From positions 1 through 10,731 of the forward strand of contig JAATVN010000090.1 in the NCBI GenBank assembly GCA_014523595.1: DNA of 10,731 nucleotides. Reading direction: 5' to 3'. A program made the translations under genes and the position numbers. This document shows, piece by piece, positions 1 to 5,067 of the stretch; within the stretch, counting starts at the first letter, position 1; each line of letters opens with the position of its first letter. The notes under the pieces are model-generated. The model saw only the letters and a list, made by a program, of their open reading frames with translations. It was not told the DNA's origin and made no database searches. The DNA comes from Nitrososphaerales archaeon TH5888. GTDB taxonomy: Archaea > Thermoproteota > Nitrososphaeria > Nitrososphaerales > Nitrososphaeraceae.

Positions 1-1492
1 TCTCTATAATTTCCATAACTTTTAGCATATTTTCGATTGAGCTCTCATCACTTCCTGTATGATGATGATTGTGGTTCTCAGGCCAATAAAATGGAGTAGA
101 AACTTGGACCCATTTTCCAGGTCTGAACCATGAAACACCTTTGTATTCATATAGTTCAATCTCTCCTGGATGGGAAGCCTCATGAGCGTTGAACCAGTCT
201 TCTATTCGATCATCCACCCATCCATGAAGTCTCCAAAATACTGGATTTACATGAGATGAATAAAAGTCACCAAGGTAGTCATATTTTGGATCATCCCATT
301 TCTCGTTGAAGTCAAATGATCCCCTTCCTGTTGGCTTTCCAGTTTCTGGATTTATTGGCGGTATTCCAGTCTTTGGATCTATGGGAGCACTTGACCATCG
401 CATATGCATTTGGTTGTGAATTACAAATTCTAAGAGATTGCCTAATTCTCCAAGTGAAAAAGAACTAAGCTTTCGACGATCCTTAAATTGCCTTTCAAGA
501 TATCTCATAATTGATGTGAAGTAACTAGAACTTTTTAGAAACTTCAGGGATTTTAGGTCTTCAAGGTCCTCTTGTTCGGATTCAGGGCCATTAGATATGA
601 AATATGCTGGTGGTATCATGTAACCAGATTCTAATGGATTAAATCTATAGATCTTTTTGCCTGGGTTTTGAGGATCTTCTTGTTCTGAATACGAGAACTG
701 CTGAGTACTAGGTACGGGTAGTGTTTTCCAGCTTTCAATATAAGAAACTCCTTGTGATTTATATTTATCTTTAACCATTGCAATCATCTTTCTATGCATA
801 AAGAGAAAATCTTCTCCAGCACCATTAGTAAGATCTAGTGTGCCTCCTGCAGTAAAAGGGTGACGGTCAAGTTCCCAATTTAGGTCACGAATCTTTTGTT
901 TGTCATTTTCATTTAATATTTTCCACCATATTTCATACAGACGAATAGTATGCCATATTGCATGTACTAGTCTGTGTGACTTTGATGCAAGCATAGATAA
1001 AGCATTAGGAATTATGGCTACTCCGTTAATTTCTCTAGGTTCTACAAAATCTCTTTTTACGGAAACAAAACTTGCTGTTGCACCAGCTTTATGTGTTTGA
1101 TCTCCCGATCCATGGTCCTTAACTCTAAATTCAGTTCCAGTCAACGAAAGACGTTGACCAATTCCATTCTCCCATGTTCTTGTTACTGAGCCAGAGTATT
1201 GGTATAAAAAGTCAGAAATTGTTGTATTTGGTCGTCCTTGACCTTCAAACTCGAGAGTGATTTCAGGAAACCAGCTTTTTACTGTTCCAGTGATATCCAT
1301 GAAAGCCCTTTCAGATGCTGCCGGCTCTGCAGGAAGTGAAAGAGTGCCAGTTACTACACCATTAACTTGTACAATTAAAAAAAGCTCTGCTTCTGATACT
1401 TTTATCTTATTAAAGTCATTAACAGGTAATGGTGTGTCTATAAAACTACGATACGTATAATAACCTGAGAGTTCTTGAGGTTCAATTTCCAT
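1..1492 (-). CDS. PvdP-like tyrosinase / type-3 copper protein (partial, C-terminus beyond left edge)
   Basis: The frame is open from ATG at 1492 (minus strand) to the window edge, giving 497 residues with no stop. An in-frame TAA lies eight codons upstream with no start codon between, so the N-terminus is fixed and carries no signal peptide; the protein is probably cytoplasmic. Residues 1-125 form a beta-rich domain beginning with ELSGYYTYRSF, reminiscent of the N-terminal barrel of PvdP. The rest looks like a tyrosinase core. CuA candidates are H173/H177/H181 (HRLVHAIWH), H211 (DRHPF) and H233 in GEDFLFMHRKM. CuB candidates are H359 and H363 (HNQMH) and H423 in NPVFWRLHGWVDD, close to the tyrosinase pattern (N/D)PxFWxxHxxxD. 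Residues 474-478 are His-rich (HNHHH). Type-3 copper proteins bind O2 at two coppers and oxidise phenols; Pseudomonas PvdP oxidises a peptide-bound tyrosine during pyoverdine maturation. No siderophore genes are visible here, so the substrate is unknown. Family placement is confident; activity is inference. Confidence 0.85.
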   Translation of the reverse strand, partial: MEIEPQELSGYYTYRSFIDTPLPVNDFNKIKVSEAELFLIVQVNGVVTGTLSLPAEPAASERAFMDITGTVKSWFPEITLEFEGQGRPNTTISDFLYQYSGSVTRTWENGIGQRLSLTGTEFRVKDHGSGDQTHKAGATASFVSVKRDFVEPREINGVAIIPNALSMLASKSHRLVHAIWHTIRLYEIWWKILNENDKQKIRDLNWELDRHPFTAGGTLDLTNGAGEDFLFMHRKMIAMVKDKYKSQGVSYIESWKTLPVPSTQQFSYSEQEDPQNPGKKIYRFNPLESGYMIPPAYFISNGPESEQEDLEDLKSLKFLKSSSYFTSIMRYLERQFKDRRKLSSFSLGELGNLLEFVIHNQMHMRWSSAPIDPKTGIPPINPETGKPTGRGSFDFNEKWDDPKYDYLGDFYSSHVNPVFWRLHGWVDDRIEDWFNAHEASHPGEIELYEYKGVSWFRPGKWVQVSTPFYWPENHNHHHTGSDESSIENMLKVMEIIE

Positions 1493-1500
1493 TATGTATC

Positions 1501-1516
1501 TAACCTGATCAGGTTA
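1501..1516. promoter_or_regulatory. Perfect 16-bp palindrome, candidate operator of the copper protein gene
   Basis: TAACCTGATCAGGTTA is its own reverse complement over all 16 bases. It begins 8 bases upstream of the ATG at 1492 and lies between that start and a TATA-like element at 1523-1531. It would therefore cover roughly the initiation region, a typical site for archaeal repressors that block polymerase recruitment or start. A given 16-bp perfect palindrome is expected about 0.16 times by chance in a window this long. The symmetry is seen directly; the operator role is inferred. Confidence 0.5.
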
Positions 1517-1522
1517 TAGTAG

Positions 1523-1531
1523 ATTAAAAAA
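1523..1531 (-). promoter_or_regulatory. TATA-like element for the copper protein gene
   Basis: On the minus strand the sequence reads TTTTTTAAT, centred about 35 bases upstream of the ATG. Archaeal transcription usually starts 24-28 bases downstream of the TATA centre, which predicts a start near 1500 and a leader of about 8 bases. No Shine-Dalgarno is present, which is consistent with a nearly leaderless mRNA. Confidence 0.4.
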
Positions 1532-1660
1532 CTTTTGGCAATCTAAATGTAGCATTCAAAATTGGATTAAATTTCTATTACAAACTACTGGACCTAAATG
1601 TAAATACAAATTACAACCGTATGAGGACCACCTGAATCCTTCTTGGGACAATTTGTAATC

Positions 1661-1684
1661 GGTACTCTTCCAAAGAGGAATACC
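1661..1684. repeat. Short inverted repeat (hairpin)
   Basis: GGTACTCTTC pairs with GAGGAATACC across a four-base loop. Eight Watson-Crick pairs, one G-T pair and one C/A mismatch are visible. No poly-T follows on the plus strand. It could be an RNA structure or a remnant; its role is unknown. Confidence 0.35.
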
Positions 1685-1762
1685 TAATAAAAAGTAACAT
1701 ATAGAAACTGGTAACATAAACTAGTGAACAGAATTGAAGATTAAACAAGTTAATTTTAGAAT

Positions 1763-1855
1763 CTATAATTTAGTTCTGTTACAATATTCAGTGATTCCCT
1801 CTGAGATTAAATCCGTATCATCGTTAACAATTCGATTACCGCCGGGTCCCAGTAT
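1763..1855 (-). pseudogene. Possible C-terminal gene remnant (about 30 codons)
   Basis: On the minus strand an open stretch runs from just after a TAG at 1856-1858 to a TAG at 1763-1765. It reads ILGPGGNRIVNDD, then TDLISEGITEYC, and ends in NRTKL. The composition is protein-like and the segment is richer in G+C than its surroundings, but it lacks an ATG, GTG or TTG start. It could be the tail of a decayed gene or chance. The family is not recognised. Confidence 0.2.
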
Positions 1856-2020
1856 CTAAGCTTCACTACTAAAATTATTAATTGGTCCTCCTCTTTGTAA
1901 ATAATATCATACACTTATCAAATGGATTACATACATTATTGGATTTTATCAACTATCTTTTATTGACTTTTTAAAAGACAAAAATGCAATAGATGATTTG
2001 TGAATATGAGACAATATATG

Positions 2021-2040
2021 AAATTTAAATGGCTATATAG
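2021..2040 (+). promoter_or_regulatory. TATA-like promoter of the repeat protein gene
   Basis: ATTTAAAT followed by CTATATAG forms an AT-rich TATA-like region. A start about 25 bases downstream would give a leader of 40-50 bases that includes the Shine-Dalgarno sequence at 2086-2090. Without transcript data the exact box is uncertain. Confidence 0.35.
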
Positions 2041-2085
2041 ATTGGTCGTTTAGACAATGATATGATTGGCGGCTCACTATTGGTT

Positions 2086-2090
2086 GGAGG
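2086..2090 (+). promoter_or_regulatory. Shine-Dalgarno GGAGG of the repeat protein gene
   Basis: GGAGG lies 12 bases before the ATG at 2103, slightly farther than usual. A TAA in frame at 2097-2099 rules out any upstream start, so this site supports initiation at 2103. Confidence 0.55.
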
Positions 2091-2102
2091 AGTGTCTAAA
2101 AG

Positions 2103-2615
2103 ATGGCGAATGCTATTATAAATTTGGAAGGCAGATGGAGAGGCGACGGAGATGAGAGCCCTCGGAGAGCCGTTATTTCCTTGTCATCACAGTCCATCAC
2201 AATTAACATGACCGCTTTCGGTCGTCCTGCTGCCCGTGGCTCCATAATTAATGACTCTACTATTAAGGTAACCTTTCCTGATGATAACACTTTTGCAGGG
2301 AGGCTTGAACAGCCAATTACAATTAGATGGTCAAATGGTACGGTATGGAAGAAAGTGATTGATATTGCGAACGCTCTAAGAGGCTATTGGACAGCTGGGG
2401 GTCCTCAACGTGCAAGTATTTCCGTGTCATCACCTTCCATCACAATTAACATGACCGCTTTTGGCCGTCCTACTGCCCATGGCTCCATAGTCAATGACTC
2501 TACTTTTACAGTAACCTTTCCTGATGATAACAGTTTTACAGGCACACTTGAAGGACCAAAAACAATTAGATGGTCCAATGGCACGGTCTGGACGAAGGTG
2601 TTCGTCGAAGGATGA
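2103..2615 (+). CDS. Two-repeat beta-rich protein of unknown function (WSNGTVW repeats)
   Basis: The protein has 170 residues and a start fixed by an in-frame stop two codons upstream. No signal peptide or membrane segment is present, so it is probably cytoplasmic. It is nearly all two homologous units, residues about 8-85 and 92-166. Each begins (L/A)(E/R)G(R/Y)W, continues ITINMTAFGRP, then VTFPDD, and ends TIRWSNGTVW followed by a K-V pair. The cores at 31-85 and 112-166 are aligned without gaps at a spacing of 81 residues and match at 44 of 55 positions. The first unit has three extra residues in the loop after its opening Trp. Alternating polar and hydrophobic strands with Gly turns suggest a small beta-barrel or beta-sandwich, possibly ligand-binding. 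I do not recognise the family with certainty. It is divergent from the copper protein gene, but a functional link is only a guess. Confidence 0.8.
   Translation: MANAIINLEGRWRGDGDESPRRAVISLSSQSITINMTAFGRPAARGSIINDSTIKVTFPDDNTFAGRLEQPITIRWSNGTVWKKVIDIANALRGYWTAGGPQRASISVSSPSITINMTAFGRPTAHGSIVNDSTFTVTFPDDNSFTGTLEGPKTIRWSNGTVWTKVFVEG
2193..2357 (+). repeat. Internal tandem repeat, copy 1
   Basis: This encodes residues 31-85 of the repeat protein. It matches copy 2 exactly 243 bases downstream, including identical stretches such as CATCACAATTAACATGACCG and CCTTTCCTGATGATAAC. The copies are similar at the DNA level as well as in protein, which suggests a fairly recent duplication or ongoing gene conversion. 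Confidence 0.8.
2436..2600 (+). repeat. Internal tandem repeat, copy 2
   Basis: This encodes residues 112-166. It differs from copy 1 at 11 of 55 residues, mostly conservative or in predicted turns (for example A to T, R to H, I to V). The TIRWSNGTVW ending is unchanged. Confidence 0.8.
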
Positions 2616-2907
2616 ATCTAATATAATTTATGAATTAGGCATGAAGTTAAGTCCAGGGATAGAATTAGATTTGAATACAACTTACAAACCTTGGGATAAG
2701 TTGTCCTTTCTTGAGCTTTCCAAATAATATTTTGTTCGATCTATGCAATTTTGGTATTAAATACTCCATTACTTATAGTCCGTTCAGTGATCTTTATTAA
2801 TAAACCATTATCAGCACAATCTTTCATTTTCTATTAATCGCTAGCAAATCATAATTCAGACATTGTATAATGAGATCTATAAATTTAATATTTTTCATCA
2901 TTTAATG

Positions 2908-2932
2908 TTTTTTTATATCTTAAACTTAAGAT
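2908..2932. repeat. T-run plus inverted repeat ATCTTAA-AC-TTAAGAT
   Basis: Seven T residues at 2908-2914 could act as a plus-strand archaeal terminator, though they lie almost 300 bases past the repeat protein stop. Immediately after, ATCTTAA (2917-2923) and TTAAGAT (2926-2932) form a perfect 7-bp inverted repeat around two bases. The AAGATCTT 8-mer at 2928-2935 overlaps its right arm. Confidence 0.3.
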
Positions 2933-2960
2933 CTTCACGGGATCCTTCACATATAGTTAC

Positions 2961-3029
2961 TTTTTAAATCGTCATTCATAATTGCATAGTGGGGTGAAAA
3001 AGTAGGACCTCTACAAGGGCGATTTTTTT
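2961..3029 (+). promoter_or_regulatory. TATA-like element leading to a short terminator-like segment
   Basis: TTTTTAAA at 2961-2968 predicts a start near 2990, at the G-rich GGGGTG (2991-2996). Downstream are GTAG-GACCT-CTAC (3002-3014), which can form a 4-bp hairpin, and a T7 run (3023-3029). Together these could give a very short RNA of about 40 bases or a leader with an early stop. The parts are visible; that they work together is speculation. Confidence 0.2.
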
Positions 3030-3169
3030 CTGTCAAAGCGGTCTTAAAAAGAGTTTGGTGATTGCAATCAGGGTTATTTCATTGCGATGTCTAGTACTAA
3101 GAGTATAAGAAAATCAATTTTATTATTGAGCATTAATTAATTTCCTACTTCAAAAGAGAACACTGAAAG

Positions 3170-3206
3170 TATTCCGTGTTGTACTTTCTAAGTCGAATAC
3201 GGAATA
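3170..3206. repeat. Strong imperfect hairpin upstream of the secreted protein gene
   Basis: TATTCCGTGTT (3170-3180) pairs with AATACGGAATA (3196-3206) over 11 positions with one G-T pair. Inside, ACTT (3183-3186) pairs with AAGT (3190-3193) around a TCT loop, separated by a 2x2 internal loop. It ends about 14 bases before the TATA-like element at 3221. It could be an operator or an RNA structure. No T-run follows on the plus strand, so it is not an obvious terminator. Confidence 0.5.
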
Positions 3207-3220
3207 ATCTAATGTAAAAA

Positions 3221-3232
3221 TTAATATATTTT
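3221..3232 (+). promoter_or_regulatory. TATA-like promoter of the secreted protein gene
   Basis: TTAATATATTTT is the best TATA match in this gap. It predicts a start near 3252 and a leader of about 50 bases to the ATG at 3306. It also argues against the in-frame ATG at 3240, which would precede that predicted start. Confidence 0.4.
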
Positions 3233-3305
3233 TCTGTATGTGGTTTATTCGAGCGTCTTTTCATGTTCAGTAGAAATTAATGTAACTAAATCATATCTTT
3301 CTGCT

Positions 3306-3548
3306 ATGAAGCACATCAACTTAGCTCACTTGGTGATCATTTCCATCTCTCTGGCCGTTCATATCTTATTTCCGAACCCTTACGCGTTTGGACAGATAGA
3401 CAATACCACTGGAATAGTTACGCCAGATAACAACACGAACACAGGAGGCTCGTCTAATGAGAGTGGAATAATGCAGAATACTTCGGGTATGATAGATGAT
3501 GCATTTGACGCACTAAAGGACTCATTTGGATCATTTTTTGGTAAATAG
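3306..3548 (+). CDS. Small secreted protein with N-glycosylation sequons, unknown function
   Basis: The 80-residue protein starts at 3306. An upstream in-frame ATG at 3240 would bury the signal peptide behind 22 residues, so I prefer the internal start. A signal peptide is clear: MKH, then a hydrophobic stretch (residues 9-23), then a likely cut near NPYAFG-Q at residues 24-30. The mature part is rich in Asn, Thr, Ser and Gly, with four N-x-S/T sequons at N33, N42, N51 and N58, as expected for an exported, glycosylated archaeal surface protein. The C-terminus (DDAFDALKDSFGSFFGK) is a possible amphipathic helix. The family is not recognised. It converges on the MscS gene with a 7-base gap, and the tandem AGCTAGG repeat (3547-3560) spans both stop codons. 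Confidence 0.65.
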   Translation: MKHINLAHLVIISISLAVHILFPNPYAFGQIDNTTGIVTPDNNTNTGGSSNESGIMQNTSGMIDDAFDALKDSFGSFFGK

Positions 3549-3555
3549 CTAGGAG

Positions 3556-4212
3556 CTAGGATTTTCTAATAATAATAGTAGTGGTTATCATCGATGTGTT
3601 TGGCGCTAGAATGATATCTCCTTCATCTGTTTTAAGCTTACTGTACAATAATCCGATGTCGTAAATTATACCTGTGTTACCAAATACAGTAACTTTCTCT
3701 CCAATCCTGAAGGGCCTTGTGATGGCTAGATACAGACCAGAAATTAAATTTCCTAACACACTTTGGCTTGCAAACCCGATTACAATAGCGGTAATTGTTC
3801 CAATAGATGCGGCAATAAGAGGGTCCTGGCTCAAATACGAAATTATAATGGAGATTACAATAATAGCTCCGATGATTTTAATTAGAATGCGTATTATCTC
3901 CGCATTATTTTTCAAGGCATCGTAGGAAAGCCTGTAAAACACGTTTGCAAGAGAATTAACTACAAAATATCCAATAATTGCAACAACACCAATTTTCAAA
4001 TATGGCCCATATCTGTGTTCAAGCATTTGTTCAATGAAACTACTCGCAACAATTACAACAGCAACTGCAATAATCATGATTGTTATTGTTTTAAAGAGAG
4101 ATCTTTGTTTTTTGTCTGTACTATTAGAATTATTATATTTCGTATTCTTATTTTCGTTGTTATCTTTTCCGTTATCCACGATGTGAATGATAAGGTACTC
4201 TCTATATTTCAA
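3556..4212 (-). CDS. Small MscS-family mechanosensitive channel
   Basis: The product is a short MscS-type channel that would open under membrane tension and release small solutes. Residues 11-38 are Asn/Lys-rich and low-complexity. Membrane segments follow at about 43-60, 73-91 and 107-126. The pore-lining helix and start of the beta domain are the family hallmark: ASIGTITAIVIGFASQSVLG (135-154), then SGLYLAITRPFRIGEKV. The beta domain ends near LAPNTSM (202-208), and the protein stops at 218 without the larger C-terminal alpha/beta domain of E. coli MscS (286 aa). Such short forms are common, so this need not be truncation. The start is uncertain: the longest frame begins at TTG 4212, and GTG at 4179 (residue 12) is an alternative. 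An ATG exists only at about residue 46, inside the first membrane segment. It is divergent from the zinc-ribbon gene. Confidence 0.85.
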   Translation of the reverse strand: MKYREYLIIHIVDNGKDNNENKNTKYNNSNSTDKKQRSLFKTITIMIIAVAVVIVASSFIEQMLEHRYGPYLKIGVVAIIGYFVVNSLANVFYRLSYDALKNNAEIIRILIKIIGAIIVISIIISYLSQDPLIAASIGTITAIVIGFASQSVLGNLISGLYLAITRPFRIGEKVTVFGNTGIIYDIGLLYSKLKTDEGDIILAPNTSMITTTIIIRKS

Positions 4213-4267
4213 ATTTTCATGAACTATTATGTGTCACACGACGACTAAAGTTTACCATTTAGTATTG

Positions 4268-4301
4268 GGTCAAGATCTTTTTTTGAGAATAAAAGATGAC
4301 C
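4268..4301. repeat. Inverted repeat between divergent mscS-like and zinc-ribbon genes
   Basis: GGTCA (4268-4272) pairs with TGACC (4297-4301), and TCTTTT (4276-4281) pairs with AAAAGA (4291-4296). A 3-base bulge (AGA) and a 9-base loop separate them, giving 11 pairs in total. It lies in the shared 162-bp divergent region, so it could be an operator for either gene; this is inferred from position only. Confidence 0.35.
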
Positions 4302-4336
4302 ATATTTTGGCGCCATTGATCGTTTAATTACTAAAG

Positions 4337-4345
4337 ACTTAAAGA
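4337..4345 (+). promoter_or_regulatory. TATA-like element of the zinc-ribbon gene
   Basis: CTTAAAGAG is centred about 34 bases before the ATG at 4375. This predicts a start only a few bases before the start codon, that is, a nearly leaderless mRNA. The lack of a Shine-Dalgarno sequence agrees. The AT-rich ATATAATAAA nearer the ATG is too close to serve as the TATA box. Confidence 0.3.
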
Positions 4346-4362
4346 GATGGATTTAGGATATA

Positions 4363-4376
4363 ATAAAGATCTTTAT
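4363..4376. promoter_or_regulatory. 14-bp perfect palindrome overlapping the start codon
   Basis: ATAAAGATCTTTAT is perfectly self-complementary and includes the first two bases of the zinc-ribbon ATG. It carries the AAGATCTT core also found at 4272-4279 and 2928-2935. A 14-bp palindrome alone is expected about 0.65 times by chance in the window, so only its position and shared core make it notable. Confidence 0.3.
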
Positions 4377-4707
4377 GGTAAAATGTGCAGAATGTGGAAG
4401 TGAACTTCCACAAAATGCTAAATTTTGTCCAAATTGTGGAACCCAAATAGGACTAGAAAAAGATGTCTATGAGGTGTCTGCTGGCGGCCTGGTAGGAAAA
4501 GTCAAGGAGATAATTCAGGATGCAAGAGTTAAGAGAATAGTGATAAAAGATGAAAAAGGAAATCTACTTCTTTCCATCCCAGTGACATGGGGAACGGCAG
4601 GAGCAGTTGCAATGATTACACTGGCACCATGGCTTGCAGCCATAGGAGTTATTGCAGGAATAATAACTAGATGCAAAATAGAAGTAGAAAAATCTCCAGA
4701 ACCCTAG
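4375..4707 (+). CDS. Zinc-ribbon protein with DUF4342-like domain
   Basis: The protein has 110 residues. An in-frame TAG at 4354-4356 with no other start after it fixes the ATG. Residues 4-21 form a short zinc ribbon with C4-x2-C7 and C18-x2-C21 (KCAECG and FCPNCG). Residues about 37-105 match the pattern of DUF4342 as I remember it: a helix KVKEIIQDARVKRIVI, a strand pair around DEKGNLLLSIPV, then a hydrophobic segment (about 74-97, including TLAPWLAAIGVIAG) ending in TRCKIEVE. The hydrophobic part may be a membrane helix or hairpin. The domain function is unknown, and the same arrangement is found in bacteria. It stands alone, divergent from the MscS-like gene, and the next gene starts 360 bases downstream. 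Confidence 0.75.
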   Translation: MVKCAECGSELPQNAKFCPNCGTQIGLEKDVYEVSAGGLVGKVKEIIQDARVKRIVIKDEKGNLLLSIPVTWGTAGAVAMITLAPWLAAIGVIAGIITRCKIEVEKSPEP

Positions 4708-5024
4708 AGCAATTCTTGGTAGGTCGGTAAGTAAATTAATGCTAGTATAGTAGAATGGTAAACTGTTGTATCTACGCAAATTCTTTGAAATATTTTCTGG
4801 GTCAACCAACGTCAAAGACTAATCTTAATGGCCAAGTTTGAAGGTTTGATAATGAGTGTTTGATATAATTATTTGTAAGGTAAAGCTTTGATTACTTTAG
4901 GGCACACCGACCTAGCTTAGAAGAGATTGAAGTCTCAGTCATACTCTTGAAATCATTAGGATATATCATAATTGTGGTCAAATCGATTATTAATTGAATA
5001 AAAAGGTCATAAAATCTGAGAATC
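4708..5024. other. AT-rich intergenic stretch before the RNA polymerase operon
   Basis: No gene is supported. A minus-strand open frame entering this region is a shadow of the zinc-ribbon gene. A direct repeat GTTTGATA (4844-4851 and 4858-4865) and a weak D-arm-like segment (4741-4778) are visible, but neither is convincing. Confidence 0.5.
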
Positions 5025-5033
5025 TATTTATTA
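5025..5033 (+). promoter_or_regulatory. TATA-like promoter of rpoH-rpoB-rpoA1
   Basis: TATTTATTA is centred about 39 bases before the rpoH start codon. It predicts initiation near 5055 and a leader of about 13 bases. The tight spacing of the three genes suggests this one promoter drives them all. Confidence 0.45.
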
Positions 5034-5067
5034 CGGAAGTAAGATTTGGAATCAAGAATCTCGAATT

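Larger units (their letters stand above)
1532..2020. other. Long AT-rich intergenic stretch between divergent genes
   Basis: No complete gene is supported here. Two items stand out. A 10-bp stem with one mismatch and one G-T pair (1661-1670 with 1675-1684, loop CAAA) forms a compact hairpin. A G+C-richer island around 1763-1855 reads as a coding-like fragment on the minus strand without a usual start codon. The remainder is AT-rich, with stops in all frames at short intervals. Confidence 0.5.
2616..3160. other. Long AT-rich intergenic stretch
   Basis: No gene is supported. It contains a T7 run at 2908-2914, a near-palindrome at 2917-2932, and a TATA-like TTTTTAAA at 2961-2968. The TATA-like element is followed about 25 bases later by a G-rich segment, a small GTAG/CTAC hairpin and a T7 run at 3023-3029. 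A 28-codon open stretch from ATG at 2641 (MKLSPGIELDL, ending FLELSK) is too short and isolated to call. Confidence 0.5.

Noticed and set aside
900..1460. Plus-strand open frames at 900-1100 and 1257-1460.
   Set aside because: Both lie opposite the copper protein gene, whose minus-strand frame has clear family motifs over its full length. The plus frames look like shadows.
2641..2727. A 28-codon open stretch from ATG after the repeat protein gene.
   Set aside because: It has no promoter or ribosome site of its own, is short, and its frame also runs through the repeat gene as a shadow. It cannot be told from chance.
3547..3560. Tandem AGCTAGG spanning both stop codons of the convergent genes.
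   Set aside because: A 7-base tandem is short, and the T-A-G content follows partly from the two stop codons. There is no sign of a functional element.
3556..3700. Apparent truncation of the MscS protein before its C-terminal domain.
   Set aside because: Short MscS-family proteins ending after the beta domain are common, and no downstream continuation in another frame is visible, so damage is not supported.
4015..4248. Plus-strand open frame of 77 codons, rich in Ile and Phe.
   Set aside because: It is antisense to the N-terminal part of the MscS-like gene, which has the recognisable motifs.
4741..4778. A D-arm-like segment (AGTagaatggtaaACT) followed by a weak anticodon-stem-like pairing, suggesting a tRNA.
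   Set aside because: The anticodon loop size is wrong and no T-arm (GGTTCRANYCC-type) or matching acceptor follows. It is chance or too degraded to call.
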